Part shown: positions 24,836-35,284 of the stretch, in pieces
How the letters are laid out: every line of letters begins with the position of its first letter
How positions within the stretch are numbered: position 1 is the stretch's first letter
Source: an uncultured Helicobacter sp.
Lineage (GTDB): Bacteria; Campylobacterota; Campylobacteria; Campylobacterales; Helicobacteraceae
Length of the DNA: 43,447 nucleotides
Direction: 5' to 3'
NCBI GenBank assembly: GCA_949299115.1
Contig: CASFZH010000014.1
Coordinates: forward strand, 1-43,447
Position numbers and translations under genes: made by a program
The notes under the pieces: generated by a model
Told to the model about the DNA's origin: nothing
Seen by the model: only the letters and a program-made list of their open reading frames with translations
Database searches by the model: none

Positions 24836-25620
24836 AAAATCCGATTTTGAACTCAAGCCCTACATTATAAAAATAATGACGTGGAAAGCTTGCAGACCGT
24901 GAATCAATGGTAATCAAAGATGATTGACTAACCTCTTGATATTGTCCATGTATTTTATATAATATAAAAATTTTCAGTAATATTATATGAAAATCCAATA
25001 TGAGTTCTTAAAGCATAGCCATATCCCGTTATATGAGATAGTTCATTGGTATGAATGAAATTATAATGTGTGGCATACGGTACTACATGTTATATCCAAT
25101 TAAGTATTCCATATATGTTTTATTTCCTGTCTTTATACGTCCGTATAGCTCGACACCAACTTTAAAATATGTTCTTTTAAACCATGTGTATCCCTATTCT
25201 TACCAAATAAATTGGAATCATACGCATTAATATTAAAAGAAGTATTTAAAAATAAAGGGGATTGCATGGTTACTATATTGCCTCCAATTTTCATACGAAA
25301 ATCTAAAGACCCATCCCAACCATTTTGTGTTTCTCTATTTACATTTCCAATAGGCATAGCATTGCCTACCACATTTAGCTTGTTTGAAACAACTTTGATA
25401 GTTGCACCCAATAATCCCAGTTTTATAATACTCCTAGCTTCAAAATTTATAAAACCATCCACTGCCTTTGTCATAGTATCACTAACCATGTGATGTGCGA
25501 TATATGTCCCTCCAATACCAAGTCTCATATAATCTCTATCTATTCTCCTGCATTGTTGTTAAAGACATTCCCAAAGCCCAAACTAGCAGCATAGCCAATT
25601 CGAAATACAAAAAATTCCTT
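24836..25620 (-). pseudogene. Decayed outer-membrane beta-barrel protein
   Basis: Fragments in different minus-strand frames read like one beta-barrel: FRIGYAASLGFGNVFNNNAG near the upstream end, MRLGIGGTYIAHHMVSD and MKIGGNIVTMQSPLFLNTSF (frame 25133-25528), then RTYFKVGVELYGRIKTGNKT, GYGYALRTHIGFSYNI, and finally YFYNVGLEFKIGF followed by a stop at 24836. A terminal Phe after alternating hydrophobic residues is the classic barrel C-terminus. Frameshifts or stops interrupt it at several points. It resembles Helicobacter outer membrane proteins. From about 25621 to 25981 there is no gene; that stretch is AT-rich. Confidence 0.6.
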
Positions 25621-25981
25621 TAGTAGCAAACAACAGGTAATCTTAATAATTAGAACATAATAATCAAGATTCTATTATTTAATAAAAATAGCAGTGATAC
25701 AAATTGCTAGTAAAATCACTATGAATATATCCTGTTGCCATAGCATTTTTTGAGTACATATTGTAAAATAAGTTTTTAGTAATTTTAGAATCAATATGTA
25801 TATGTTTATACTGATTCTATATATGAAGTTTTTAAACAAGTACAATAATGTAGGTCATATGTTTGAAATGATTGATACAATGTTATAATATATATTTACT
25901 TATAGGTTGCAAAATAGCATAAATTAAATTCTCCACCAAGAGAAATTGTGTAAAATCATATAATGAAGCAATAAATATTTA

Positions 25982-28069
25982 TTATATAGAGATTTCTCTC
26001 ATATCACCAAATTCTAAAAATTCATTAAAAACAAGAGTAATCAATAACATACGATTATCTTTGAGTTTTTTATCCTCGGTGTTGATTAGAACAGAATCAA
26101 ACACATCATCAAGATATGGTTTGAGTGCAAAAAGATTACGTATGGATATCAAAAATACATCAGAGTCCATTGTTTTTTTTGCTGTATCAAAGAGATATGT
26201 TTTGTTCTTTTTGTAGAGAAGGAGATTATCATATAGTGTTCTTTCACTTACTTCGAATAAAGAAATATTAATATCATTCACTTGTTTATTATCAGAATTC
26301 ACAATATTTGCTACTCTTTTAAATGTGCTAATAACAGATTTTATATCAATGGTATTAAGATAAGAAGAAAGGGCGATAATTTTATCAAAACTTTCTTTGA
26401 TTCCAAAGTTTCGTAACAATACACAGCGAATAATACTTGGATTAATGTTTGAAAAAATGCCATAGATTCTATCTGTAAAAAAATCTTGCAATATTTGTTG
26501 ATGGATATTTGTGTAACTATTTTTTGCTAGCTTACATAATTCCTGTATGGCAATATTAAAACCAAATTGATGACAAATTCGCAATATAGCTGTTGCTTGT
26601 CTACGTAGGGCAAATGGATCTTTTGAGCCTGTTGGAATCTTGCCTAAATTAAAGAGTGTAAAAAGTGTATCTACTTTAATACTAAGATTAACAATCGCAC
26701 TAATTATATTGCTAGGTAAGTTTGCATTGTGTCCATGTGGTAAATATTGCTCTTTTATAGCTATACAAACTTTTTCTTGTATATTGCAGTGTTTAGCAAA
26801 ATTTGCTCCCATTATGCCTTGTAATTCCGGAAATTCTCCTACGCTTTGTGAGAGTAAGTCATTTTTGGCAAGTTGTAGGGCTTGTATAATGGCCTCTTGG
26901 TCTTGTAATTCAATATTTAGTGTTTGTTTTTGATATTTTTGTTGTGTGGTATTCAGCATTTCTATAATATATTGTGCCAATACTATTTCTCTTTGTATTT
27001 TATCGGACAAACTTCCAGCTCCTTGCATAAAACTAATATCCCCTAAATTTCCAAACTGCATTCGAGCCTTTAAATCATTGTGATAAAAAAATTCTGCATC
27101 GCTTAATCTTGCTTTGAGAACTTTTTCATTTCCTTTTGTTATAAGCTCTAAATTACCACCAAATGTATTACTGATAACTATAAATCCGTTATATAATTGC
27201 GAGTCTTTATAAATTGCAAAATAACGTTGATTTTCTTTCATTGAAGTAATAATCATTTCTTTTGGAATCTGTAAAAATCGTTTATCGAAATGACCAAAAA
27301 GTGCAGTAGGATATTCTGTAATGGCAACAATTTCATCTAATAAATCATTATCGATTTCTACTTGTATGTTGTGTTGTTTCTCAAGTTTTTGGATAGATTC
27401 TATAATGCTATTCTTTCTTATTGCTTGGTCAATAATGACACCATTGTTTGCAAGAAATGACATATATGATTGTAGGTTTGTAACTGTTTTTTGATTATTT
27501 TTTGCTTGTCTATGTGCTGTAATATTGTTACTTGTATGCAATCCATACGCATGACATGGAACAAGATTGGAATCTAAAAGAATGCAAATATTCCGAATGG
27601 GTCGAATAAAAGATTCTTCATGATTCCCCCAACGCATACTTTTACCAAAATTGAGACTCATAAGCCATGATTGTACCATATTTCCAAGAATCTCAATAGA
27701 TTTCACACCGTTTTCATTTTTCTCATACAACACAACTTCTTTATTATTTTTAGTGATAATTTTTATATCATTTAAGGTAATATCATTTTTTTGTAAAAAG
27801 CTTTGCAATGCTTTTGAAGGTTTTTTGTTTTCATCATAAGCGATATGTATTGGTGGTCCATAGATCTGTATTTTCTTATTAGGCTGTTGTAGTGCAAAGT
27901 CTCTATGAACGATGGTCAATCGTCTAGGAGTATAAAAGAAAGAAAATTCAGATGTTAAATCGTTGGTTTTTAGGATATTTGCCCAATTTTCTTGAATTGA
28001 ATCAAGATTTTTCAAAAGAGGCAAAGCAGGCAATTCTTCTGTAAAAATTTCTATCAATAGTTGTGCCAT
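25982..28069 (-). CDS. glyS: Glycine--tRNA ligase beta subunit
   Basis: 695 aa from ATG 28069 (MAQLLIEIFTEELPALPL), which has AAGGAAA upstream. The longer open frame to 28189 adds 40 non-conserved residues and is not used. The beta subunit binds tRNA-Gly and joins the alpha subunit GlyQ (not in this window) to form the bacterial alpha2-beta2 enzyme. Family marks: FFYTPRRLTIVH near residue 50, KSMRWGNHEESFIRPIRNI, HFDKRFLQIPKEMI, FYHNDLKARM and GKIPTGSKDPFALRRQATAI. Intact. Confidence 0.95.
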   Translation of the reverse strand: MAQLLIEIFTEELPALPLLKNLDSIQENWANILKTNDLTSEFSFFYTPRRLTIVHRDFALQQPNKKIQIYGPPIHIAYDENKKPSKALQSFLQKNDITLNDIKIITKNNKEVVLYEKNENGVKSIEILGNMVQSWLMSLNFGKSMRWGNHEESFIRPIRNICILLDSNLVPCHAYGLHTSNNITAHRQAKNNQKTVTNLQSYMSFLANNGVIIDQAIRKNSIIESIQKLEKQHNIQVEIDNDLLDEIVAITEYPTALFGHFDKRFLQIPKEMIITSMKENQRYFAIYKDSQLYNGFIVISNTFGGNLELITKGNEKVLKARLSDAEFFYHNDLKARMQFGNLGDISFMQGAGSLSDKIQREIVLAQYIIEMLNTTQQKYQKQTLNIELQDQEAIIQALQLAKNDLLSQSVGEFPELQGIMGANFAKHCNIQEKVCIAIKEQYLPHGHNANLPSNIISAIVNLSIKVDTLFTLFNLGKIPTGSKDPFALRRQATAILRICHQFGFNIAIQELCKLAKNSYTNIHQQILQDFFTDRIYGIFSNINPSIIRCVLLRNFGIKESFDKIIALSSYLNTIDIKSVISTFKRVANIVNSDNKQVNDINISLFEVSERTLYDNLLLYKKNKTYLFDTAKKTMDSDVFLISIRNLFALKPYLDDVFDSVLINTEDKKLKDNRMLLITLVFNEFLEFGDMREISI

Positions 28070-28794
28070 TATTATAGTTTCCTTTTCTCTATATAATTGT
28101 GTGATTCTAGCAAATAAAAGTTTAAAAAAGGTTTTATCAATGCAAAGAATATTGTGTGTTGCTTTGTGTGAGATATTTTCTTTTAGCATATTAAAGTTTC
28201 ACATATAACTTTAATAATTTTAAAATTGAGGGAACATGTCAAATTTTTAAGTTTTTACAAAATAGCAATAAGAAGTCGTTTTGTATGCCCACTATTATGG
28301 TAGGAGATATGGTTTTGGTTATCTTATGCTATTGCATGGAAAAAATCCTGTACTGAAGAATATTTAATCAACTTTAAATGATATATCAGCTGGTATTTAT
28401 CATTTATATCTCTGCAGTTATTAAAAAATATATGCAATATACATACATCATTTTTACGCAATGTTGTGGGACAATTGTTAATTTCTCATTTCACCTTTGT
28501 TTCTTCTATTGCTCTTGATAATTTACGATATGGCAAAAATATACAATGGTAATATACAGAGCATTATAGAATCTTATAATAAAGTTTTTGGTTGGAAAAA
28601 TCAGCACATACTAATAAAATTACTCAAAGCTATTGTTTTGATATTACTAAGAAAATAAGGTTACTAGAATCATACATCACAACACAGAACATGATTTAAA
28701 AATGCCATTAAAAACCGTTACCAAAAATATCAAGAGATAAATGAATAATGATTATTGCGTAATATTATTGGACTTTAAAAAAAATTTCATCATA
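28070..28794. other. Long intergenic stretch, no convincing gene
   Basis: About 725 bases between glyS and the ahpC promoter. AT-rich, with only short broken plus-strand frames (for example YGRRYGFGYLMLLHGKNPV, and SFGWKNQ-type pieces near 28590). These may be traces of an old gene but do not form a connected protein. No RNA gene or dyad of note was recognised. Confidence 0.35.
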
Positions 28795-28824
28795 TTGGAA
28801 TTATTAAATAAAATCTGATACAAT
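28795..28824 (+). promoter_or_regulatory. Promoter of ahpC
   Basis: TTGGAA (28795-28800) and TACAAT (28819-28824) with an 18-base spacer form a housekeeping-sigma-like promoter. The expected start is at about 28831. The downstream AAGGAG ribosome-binding site (28870-28875) and ATG at 28882 fit. Confidence 0.5.
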
Positions 28825-28833
28825 TACCATTCA

Positions 28834-28852
28834 GATAGCGAATTTCGTTATC
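28834..28852. promoter_or_regulatory. Operator-like dyad over the ahpC transcription start
   Basis: The 19-base GATAGCGAATTTCGTTATC is a palindrome around its central base with one mismatched pair. It begins about 10 bases after the -10 box, overlapping the predicted transcript start, which is where a repressor would block transcription. The regulator is unknown; it does not look like the AT-only PerR box that I know. Confidence 0.4.
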
Positions 28853-28881
28853 AGTTAATAATCTTTATTAAGGAGAAAAAT

Positions 28882-29478
28882 ATGTTAGTAACAAGAAAAG
28901 CACCGGATTTTATCGCTCCAGCAGTTTTACCAAATAATCAAATTGTTGATAATTTTGAATTAAGCAAAAATTTAGGTAAAAACGGTGCGATACTATTCTT
29001 TTGGCCAAAAGACTTTACTTTTGTTTGTCCAAGTGAGATTTTAGCAATGGATCACAGAGTTAAAGAATTTGCTGAAAAAGGTTTTAATGTTATAGGTGTA
29101 TCTATTGATTCTGATGTAGTGCATTTTGCATGGAAAAATACAAAAATTGAAGAAGGTGGTATTGGGAATGTTACATTCCCAATGGTATCCGATATTACAA
29201 AGCAAATTTCAAGGGATTATGATGTATTATTCAATGGTGCAGTTGCATTGCGTGGAACTTTCTTAATTGATAGAAATCAAATTGTTCGTCATGCAACAGT
29301 GAATGACTTACCACTTGGTAGAAATATGGATGAATTTTTAAGATTAGCTGATGCACTTTTATTTGTTGAGCAACACGGTGAAGTATGCCCGGCAGGATGG
29401 CAAAAAGGACAAAAAGGTATGAAACCAACAGCTGATGGCGTAAAAGAATACCTTAAAGATAATCATCAAAAACTATAA
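28882..29478 (+). CDS. ahpC: Alkyl hydroperoxide reductase AhpC (2-Cys peroxiredoxin)
   Basis: 198 aa, the same length as H. pylori AhpC/TsaA. Reduces H2O2, organic peroxides and peroxynitrite in the cytoplasm, using thioredoxin as electron donor in Helicobacter. The peroxidatic Cys49 is in DFTFVCPSEI and the resolving Cys169 in GEVCPAGWQKGQKGM; also GVSIDS and FPMVSDITKQISRDYDVL. Strong AAGGAG ribosome-binding site, its own promoter and terminator: a monocistronic gene. Confidence 0.97.
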   Translation: MLVTRKAPDFIAPAVLPNNQIVDNFELSKNLGKNGAILFFWPKDFTFVCPSEILAMDHRVKEFAEKGFNVIGVSIDSDVVHFAWKNTKIEEGGIGNVTFPMVSDITKQISRDYDVLFNGAVALRGTFLIDRNQIVRHATVNDLPLGRNMDEFLRLADALLFVEQHGEVCPAGWQKGQKGMKPTADGVKEYLKDNHQKL

Positions 29479-29499
29479 TATTTTGCTTTGATTATTTGT

Positions 29500-29530
29500 A
29501 CTCTAAGATTGTATAATCTTAGAGTTTCCT
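29500..29530 (+). terminator. Intrinsic terminator after ahpC
   Basis: ACTCTAAGATT (29500-29510) pairs perfectly with AATCTTAGAGT (29515-29525) over a GTAT loop, followed by a short T-rich tail. It lies 22 bases after the ahpC stop. Confidence 0.7.
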
Positions 29531-30040
29531 CTCTATCTTTCTAACTATTAACTTACTGAATTATTATAAATAGTTTTAATTACAATAGAATAATAAAACA
29601 TACTATATCATAACGTATTGTTTATTCTAAACTTTTTCATTTATATGTAATATTTTATAGCATAAATAGACCTCTTCAGATTCATAGAGTGTATTGCGAT
29701 GTTTATATATGGGTTATATTAGAATTTGTAGGCATATAATTATACAATGTGTTGTTGATTGTTGTGCGTCGTAGATTGTATATATAAATTATATTGTATG
29801 GCATAATTGCTAATGTTATGAATACCAATATCTTAAAATAATGTAAAAAATTCTTATATATTGTATAGAATCGCACTATACTTTTAAATTTTTGACATCT
29901 CAATGCAATAATTTATAGACTAATTTTATGGAGATTTTTATGTTTTCTATTTACATAAGTATGTAGTGAAAGATACAATTATTTATTGTTATTTTTAAAG
30001 ACGTTAATGATAGAATAAAAAAGTAATGTTTTTATTTGCA

Positions 30041-30286
30041 TTATAAATTTTTTAATGGCATTGTATCTGGACTTACATCATTGGTAGCACTACTATCAAG
30101 CCTTATTATAAATTTACGTATATTTTTATCCATCGTATTTTTAATCATTGTATCAATACCGTATGTGCAATAAAATAAAGTTTTTTCTATTGCTAGAACA
30201 TATTTATTACACGATGTTGTTTCGATAATTGTGGTTTGAGAATCTTTTAAGATTCTATAATATGAATCTATTTTTTGATATTTGGT
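30041..30286 (-). pseudogene. Unidentified C-terminal coding remnant
   Basis: An 82-codon open frame without a suitable start reads YQKIDSYYRILKDSQTTIIE, then TTSCNKYVLAIEKTLFYCTY and FIIRLDSSATNDVSPDT, stop at 30041. Composition looks coding, but no family is recognised and there is no ribosome-binding site. Probably the end of a lost gene. The stretches 29531-30040 and 30287-30497 are AT-rich with nothing else I can support. Confidence 0.3.
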
Positions 30287-30497
30287 CTATGTGCTTTGAG
30301 TTTTACTAATTTACTCATTGTGCATTAATAAGAGATTCCTCAATATCCCTTCTCACCATAAGCTATAGGAAATACATTATAAATAATTATCTTATCAATT
30401 GTAAAAAATGTAGTGTTATTGCCTCATGTGCTTCTTTAGTACTCATGTCAACTTTGAAAGAATTTGGAATAACAACAAGGTGTGTATTCAAACAACT

Positions 30498-31196
30498 TTA
30501 GTATGGCCAATTTGATTCTACAGAATCAGTTGTTGGTTTTTTAGTTAATGTCTCGGATATCTTGCCTACGCTAACAACAGAAATTTTAGAATCAGCTATA
30601 TATTTACTTTCAATTGTATTATCTCTTTGTATGTCATATGGGCGTATGACACCGCTGATTTGTAAAATTTGTTTTTCTCCGTTAATCAACATTTCTTGTT
30701 TTCCATAGATAAAGTAATTTCCGTTTTCCATAACTTTTAAGATTCTTGCAGTAATAGTAAGAGCAAGATTCTGTGATTGTGAATATGTGCCGCCACCTTG
30801 AAAATTGCTGGTATTATTTGGTTTTGTGAGTGTGTAGTTGACTTGATCATTCAAATATGTTGTATTTGCTTGTTGCTGGGCATCTTGTCCATTATAGGCT
30901 ATTTGTGGTGGTGTTACATTGCCGCCGCTACTACCACTATATTTTTTATCTATTTTAAAATCATTTGTGATATTTTCTCGAACATTAATGGTAATCAAAT
31001 CATCAACACGCATAGCTCTTCTATCGGCAAAGAGAGGTCTTTCTCCTTGTCCAAATAGAGAACCGGGTCTTGAAAATTCTGGCACAGGGTCTTTTGATGG
31101 CATATCGTTAACATAGTCTGGTGGATTCATATCGATTTCTGGTTCGTAGGTAAACAATGTAATGGGGAACAATAATATTGCAATCATCTTTTTCAT
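30498..31196 (-). CDS. flgH: Flagellar L-ring protein FlgH
   Basis: 232 aa. Builds the outer-membrane L ring of the flagellar basal body. Very similar in pattern to the H. pylori protein: PGSLFGQGERPLFADRRAMR, DDLITINVRE, then FQGGGTYSQSQNLALTITAR, ENGNYFIYGKQEMLINGEKQ, LQISGVIRPYDIQ and the terminal NWPY. The N-terminus (MKKMIAILLFPITLF) is a signal sequence, but there is no lipobox Cys; as I recall the H. pylori protein, it lacks one too. AAAGGA ribosome-binding site. Transcribed away from the yqeY-like gene. Confidence 0.95.
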   Translation of the reverse strand: MKKMIAILLFPITLFTYEPEIDMNPPDYVNDMPSKDPVPEFSRPGSLFGQGERPLFADRRAMRVDDLITINVRENITNDFKIDKKYSGSSGGNVTPPQIAYNGQDAQQQANTTYLNDQVNYTLTKPNNTSNFQGGGTYSQSQNLALTITARILKVMENGNYFIYGKQEMLINGEKQILQISGVIRPYDIQRDNTIESKYIADSKISVVSVGKISETLTKKPTTDSVESNWPY

Positions 31197-31219
31197 ACTA
31201 ATCCTTTAGTAAAATATTG

Positions 31220-31239
31220 TATAATATAAGCAAATTATA
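31220..31239. promoter_or_regulatory. Divergent -10 boxes between flgH and yqeY-like gene
   Basis: In the 53-60 base gap, TATAAT occurs on the plus strand at 31220-31225 (for the yqeY-like gene) and on the minus strand at 31234-31239 (for flgH). No convincing -35 boxes, as is common in Helicobacter promoters. Confidence 0.4.
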
Positions 31240-31255
31240 TTCCTAAAGGATGGTT

Positions 31256-31696
31256 ATGGGTATTAAAGATTTATTGATGCACGATATTAAGGAAGCGATG
31301 AAAAATGGTGATGTTGCTAAGAGAGATGCCCTTCGTACACTACATGCGGCATTGAAACAGGTAGAAGTTGATAAACGTATTGTATTGTGTGATGAAGAGT
31401 GTATTAGCATTCTACGCACAGCACTAAAACAAAGAGAAGACGCGAAAGAAAGCTACATAAAAGCTAATCGACAAGATTTGGCAAATAAAGAGGAGTTTGA
31501 AATATCATTAATTATGCAATATTTACCACAACAATTAAATGATATGGAGTTAGAATCTAAAATAAAAGCAATAATTGCAGAGATCAAGGCGGAAAGCATG
31601 AAAGATTTGGGGAAAGTTATGGGGGCAGCCAAAACTCTCAATCAAGTGGCAACCGGTAAGAGAATATCCGAAATGGCTAAAAAGCTTCTTTCATAA
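31256..31696 (+). CDS. GatB/YqeY-domain protein
   Basis: 146 aa from ATG 31256 (MGIKDLLMHDIKEAM). The ATG at 31250 overlaps the AAAGGA ribosome-binding site and is unlikely to be used. It matches the YqeY family: KRDALRTLHAALKQVEVDKR, ALKQREDAKESYIKANR, EFEISLIMQYLPQQL and DLGKVMGAAK. The domain resembles the tRNA-binding tail of GatB, but no GatA/GatC partner is encoded here and the cellular role of stand-alone YqeY is not well defined. Intact. The 450 bases that follow hold no gene. Confidence 0.88.
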   Translation: MGIKDLLMHDIKEAMKNGDVAKRDALRTLHAALKQVEVDKRIVLCDEECISILRTALKQREDAKESYIKANRQDLANKEEFEISLIMQYLPQQLNDMELESKIKAIIAEIKAESMKDLGKVMGAAKTLNQVATGKRISEMAKKLLS

Positions 31697-32148
31697 AATA
31701 CTGGATTTTCATAATACAAAAACATAATTAAAGTTTTTTTGTATTTGCGTACCATAAAAATATAAAATTATTATAAAAGTTTATTACTATTTTTATAAAT
31801 TTCTAAAAATAGGATAATGACTTATGTAAGAGATATTGTATCTTCAACATCTTCTTACCAGACAAACTATCTTAAAATCATTTGCAATATTTTCTTACTA
31901 TACAACTATTTTTATAAGAGTAATGTTATTGTCATTCTTTATAGTATGGCATAAAAGATTTTGGATAATTTTTATAGTTAGACAAAACATATTTTAGAAT
32001 CTTGTATATTCATCACATACTTTTCTAGTATGATTAAAATAAAAATTTACGCATTGAATATATGAAATTATTAAGCAAACTTTGTTCATTGTGACGAATA
32101 ACTTTTGTATTTTTGTTGTATTGAAGTCAAATAGTACGATAAGCATGA

Positions 32149-34380
32149 TTATATTTTGCGTTTTTTATGATATAAAGCAATATGTAATTGGAGAACCTCA
32201 AGACTCGCTGGTGTAATTCCGCTGATTCTTTGTGCTTCTTGCAATGTTTTTGGTTTTATAAGACTTAGTTTTTCAATTACTTCTAAACTTAGTCCAGATA
32301 TACCTTTATATATAAAGTCGTGCGGAATTTTAAGTTGTAGATTTTCCTTAGAACGTTGGATTTGATGTTCTTGTTTATCGATATAACTTTGGTATTTTGC
32401 ATAAATTTGTATTTGTTTTAGTGCTCTTGTGCTTAAATTGCTAAAACGAGAATCTAAACTCCTCATTTTAGAAGCATTCATGCTATCTCTCCCTAAAATT
32501 AACCCAAAATGACATTTATTGACAATTTTTTCCTCTCCAATAATAGAAAGTTTTTCAAGATTAGCTTTACTTGGAGTGAAATCTTCGTGTATTATATGAA
32601 TATTTGATTCGATATTTTGTTTATCTTTTTCTAATTGCAAAATTATTTCTTTATTCAATAATTCTAATTCAGAAGAATATGGCAACATTCTAAAACATGC
32701 GTTATCTTCGCGCAACAATAATCGATATTCGGCTCGACTCGTAAAAACTCTATATGGTTCATTTGTCCCCTTTTTGACTAAATCATCTATCATCACTCCA
32801 ATGTAGGCTTGACTTCTATCAAATACCAATGAATCTCTTGTGCTTTTACCTTGTGTATGCAATATGCTTAAGGCTGCATTGAGTCCAGCCATAATGCCTT
32901 GTGCAGCAGCTTCTTCATAACCAGTTGTACCATTAATTTGTCCTGCAAGATAAAGATTTTTTACAATTTTAGATTCCAATGTATGAAATAAATTAGTTGG
33001 TTGACTATAATCATACTCAATGGCATAACCATATCTTGTAATCACTGCTTTTTCTAATCCTTCAATGGATTGAATCACTTGTTCTTGCACCTCATAGGGT
33101 AGACTTGTACTTAATCCATTAATATAATATTCTCCTTTGCTGTATGTTTGTGGTTCTAAAAATAATTGATGACGTTCCTTATCTCTAAAACGATTAATTT
33201 TATCTTCAATACTTGGGCAATATCGTGGTCCAATACTTTGTATTTGCCCTGTGAAAAGTGGAGCACGATAAAAATTGGATTCTATAATTTTATGTGTTTT
33301 TTCATTCGTGTATGTTACAAAACAAGGTAATTCTTTTGGTCGGAAATATCCCTCTTTAATGCGAGGATGTAAGAAAGCAGAAATAATATTTTTGCGATTG
33401 TATAATAGAAAATCTTGTGTTAAAAGACTAAAGTATGGTGCTTCTACTTTAGATTTATCGCTTGTATATTTATATTGTGGAAATGCAGAGGTATCATGGG
33501 GGATTTGAGAATGTTGTGAATCATTTTGAAAATCTGAATAATGTTTATTTGTATTACATGGTATTTGTTGAATAGTAGATTGGAATTTTTGCCATTCTTC
33601 TAAGTTCTGTTGTTTCATAGCATTATGCAAAAGCGATTGTCTTTGTGTGTCATTATTAAATTCAGAATGTGTAGTAGAGGAAGACAAAGGTTTATACTTG
33701 TCTAAAAGAAGATCTTGGCATACAGCATCTCCAAAATGCTTTTCTAAATGTGTTGAATCAATGCTTGATCCAAGTATTCTGGGACATGTTCCTGTTTTTA
33801 ATCGCGAAAGAGGAATTCCAAGCTCATTAAGACTTTCACTCAACTTATTGCTTGCAATTTCTCCAGCACGTCCATTTTGGATTTGATTCTTTCCTATATG
33901 AATAAGACCTTTTAGAAATGTGCCTGTTGTAAGAATAATCTTTTTAGCAAAAAGCTGTTTTTTTATACTCAATTCTACTCCTATTGCTTCTTGATTAGAA
34001 GTGAGTATTTTTACGATATTGCCTTGCATAATTGTAAGGTTTTGTGTAGATAATAACAAGTCGCGTGCATATTTACGGTATAAATCCATATCAATTTGAG
34101 CTCTCGTGCCTCGCACAGCAGGACCTTTAGAGGCATTGAGTACTCTGTATTGCAATCCACTAATGTCTGTTATTGCACCCATTAAACCCCCCAATGCATC
34201 TATTTCTTTTACCAAATGTCCTTTACCCAAACCGCCAATTGCTGGGTTGCAACTTGCAAGTGCAATATTGTCGATAAGATGTGTAACGAGTAGGGTATTT
34301 AAACCCTTTTTTGCACAAATATGACTTGCCTCAACTCCCGCATGCCCACCACCAACAACAATTACGTCGTAATTACACAT
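32149..34380 (-). CDS. mnmG: tRNA uridine-5-carboxymethylaminomethyl modification enzyme MnmG (GidA)
   Basis: 743 aa. With MnmE it makes the cmnm5U modification at wobble uridine 34 of several tRNAs. The FAD-binding [11 protein letters not shown] (about 10-20), [20 protein letters not shown] and [14 protein letters not shown] are visible; [47 protein letters not shown] and [11 protein letters not shown] follow. It is over 100 residues longer than usual (about 620-630): between KHFGDAV (about 220) and FRPKELPCF (about 353) lies a Gln/Ser/Asn-rich insertion. GAGG ribosome-binding site. Divergent from cdsA. Confidence 0.95.
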   Translation of the reverse strand: MCNYDVIVVGGGHAGVEASHICAKKGLNTLLVTHLIDNIALASCNPAIGGLGKGHLVKEIDALGGLMGAITDISGLQYRVLNASKGPAVRGTRAQIDMDLYRKYARDLLLSTQNLTIMQGNIVKILTSNQEAIGVELSIKKQLFAKKIILTTGTFLKGLIHIGKNQIQNGRAGEIASNKLSESLNELGIPLSRLKTGTCPRILGSSIDSTHLEKHFGDAVCQDLLLDKYKPLSSSTTHSEFNNDTQRQSLLHNAMKQQNLEEWQKFQSTIQQIPCNTNKHYSDFQNDSQHSQIPHDTSAFPQYKYTSDKSKVEAPYFSLLTQDFLLYNRKNIISAFLHPRIKEGYFRPKELPCFVTYTNEKTHKIIESNFYRAPLFTGQIQSIGPRYCPSIEDKINRFRDKERHQLFLEPQTYSKGEYYINGLSTSLPYEVQEQVIQSIEGLEKAVITRYGYAIEYDYSQPTNLFHTLESKIVKNLYLAGQINGTTGYEEAAAQGIMAGLNAALSILHTQGKSTRDSLVFDRSQAYIGVMIDDLVKKGTNEPYRVFTSRAEYRLLLREDNACFRMLPYSSELELLNKEIILQLEKDKQNIESNIHIIHEDFTPSKANLEKLSIIGEEKIVNKCHFGLILGRDSMNASKMRSLDSRFSNLSTRALKQIQIYAKYQSYIDKQEHQIQRSKENLQLKIPHDFIYKGISGLSLEVIEKLSLIKPKTLQEAQRISGITPASLEVLQLHIALYHKKRKI

Positions 34381-34454
34381 TTTTATACCTCATTTTATAG
34401 TATTTAATGTAGAATTATACTATATAAATATTTCATAATTTATCGGAGGATATA

Positions 34455-35249
34455 ATGTTTCAAAAAATCAAGACATTTATCATGCAAGATTCAAAAAGAG
34501 TATGGAGTGCCATTGTCATGATTGTTGTTCTTGCTACTGTATTGTGGCTTGATAATGATATTGTTACGTGGGGATTCATGGGGGTTTTGTATCTTATTGC
34601 GATAAGTGAAGCCATGAATCTTTATCAAACAAATTATAGAATCTTAAATATATTGGTTGCTTTGATATTGTGGATTGGCATATATTTTAGCAATAATCCG
34701 TTTATAGTGGCATTATTAGCACTTTGTTGTGTTTCATTGTATGCAGTCGTGGATAATACGGCTTCTGGATTTAAGAATATCGCTCCATTTGTGTATCCAA
34801 CTTTACCGTTTGTGGCAATTTTTGTTCTTTATCAATATGGTATTGGATATTTAGTGTGGCTTATTTGTGTTGTGGCTATTGCTGATATTTTTGCATATTA
34901 TGGTGGTAAAAAAATTGGAAAAACACCGCTTTGTGCAATGTCTCCTAAGAAAACTGTTGAGGGGGCTTTATGCGGTATTTGTAGTGGCGTTGTTATTGGG
35001 GCTATTACTGGTATTGGAATCTTTGGACAGTTTTATATAGCAGCCATTGCAAGTGCTATAATTATCCTTTTTTCGATACTTGGAGATTTGTTTGAGAGTG
35101 CATTAAAGCGAAAAGCAGATGTGAAAGATTCTGGTATGATATTGCCTGGACATGGTGGTATTTTAGACAGAATTGATGCAATTTTATTTGGTTGTGTTGC
35201 CATGCTTTTTATTATTTCAATCTTAGCAATGTATCAAATAGAAAATTAG
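34455..35249 (+). CDS. cdsA: Phosphatidate cytidylyltransferase CdsA
   Basis: 264 aa integral membrane enzyme making CDP-diacylglycerol from phosphatidic acid and CTP, the branch point to all major phospholipids. About eight hydrophobic segments. The CDS signature runs from SILGDLFESALKRKADVKDS to GHGGILDRIDAILF near the C-terminus, with the metal-binding Asp residues. YYGGKKIGKTPLCAMSPKKT is the other conserved block. GGAGG ribosome-binding site 5 bases ahead of the ATG. A TATACTATA-rich region before it could serve both this gene and mnmG. Confidence 0.94.
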   Translation: MFQKIKTFIMQDSKRVWSAIVMIVVLATVLWLDNDIVTWGFMGVLYLIAISEAMNLYQTNYRILNILVALILWIGIYFSNNPFIVALLALCCVSLYAVVDNTASGFKNIAPFVYPTLPFVAIFVLYQYGIGYLVWLICVVAIADIFAYYGGKKIGKTPLCAMSPKKTVEGALCGICSGVVIGAITGIGIFGQFYIAAIASAIIILFSILGDLFESALKRKADVKDSGMILPGHGGILDRIDAILFGCVAMLFIISILAMYQIEN

Positions 35250-35284
35250 TTGTAGTTATTGTATCATGGTTTAGAATTTTGAAG

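Noticed and set aside
28070..28189. N-terminal extension of GlyS
   Set aside because: The 40 extra residues are unlike the family and the ATG at 28069 has the ribosome-binding site and the conserved MAQLLIEIFTEELP start.
31713..31745. Hairpin AATACAAAAA/TTTTTGTATT after the yqeY-like gene as terminator
   Set aside because: The stem is almost all A/T with a 13-base loop and no distinct U-tail, so I did not call it.
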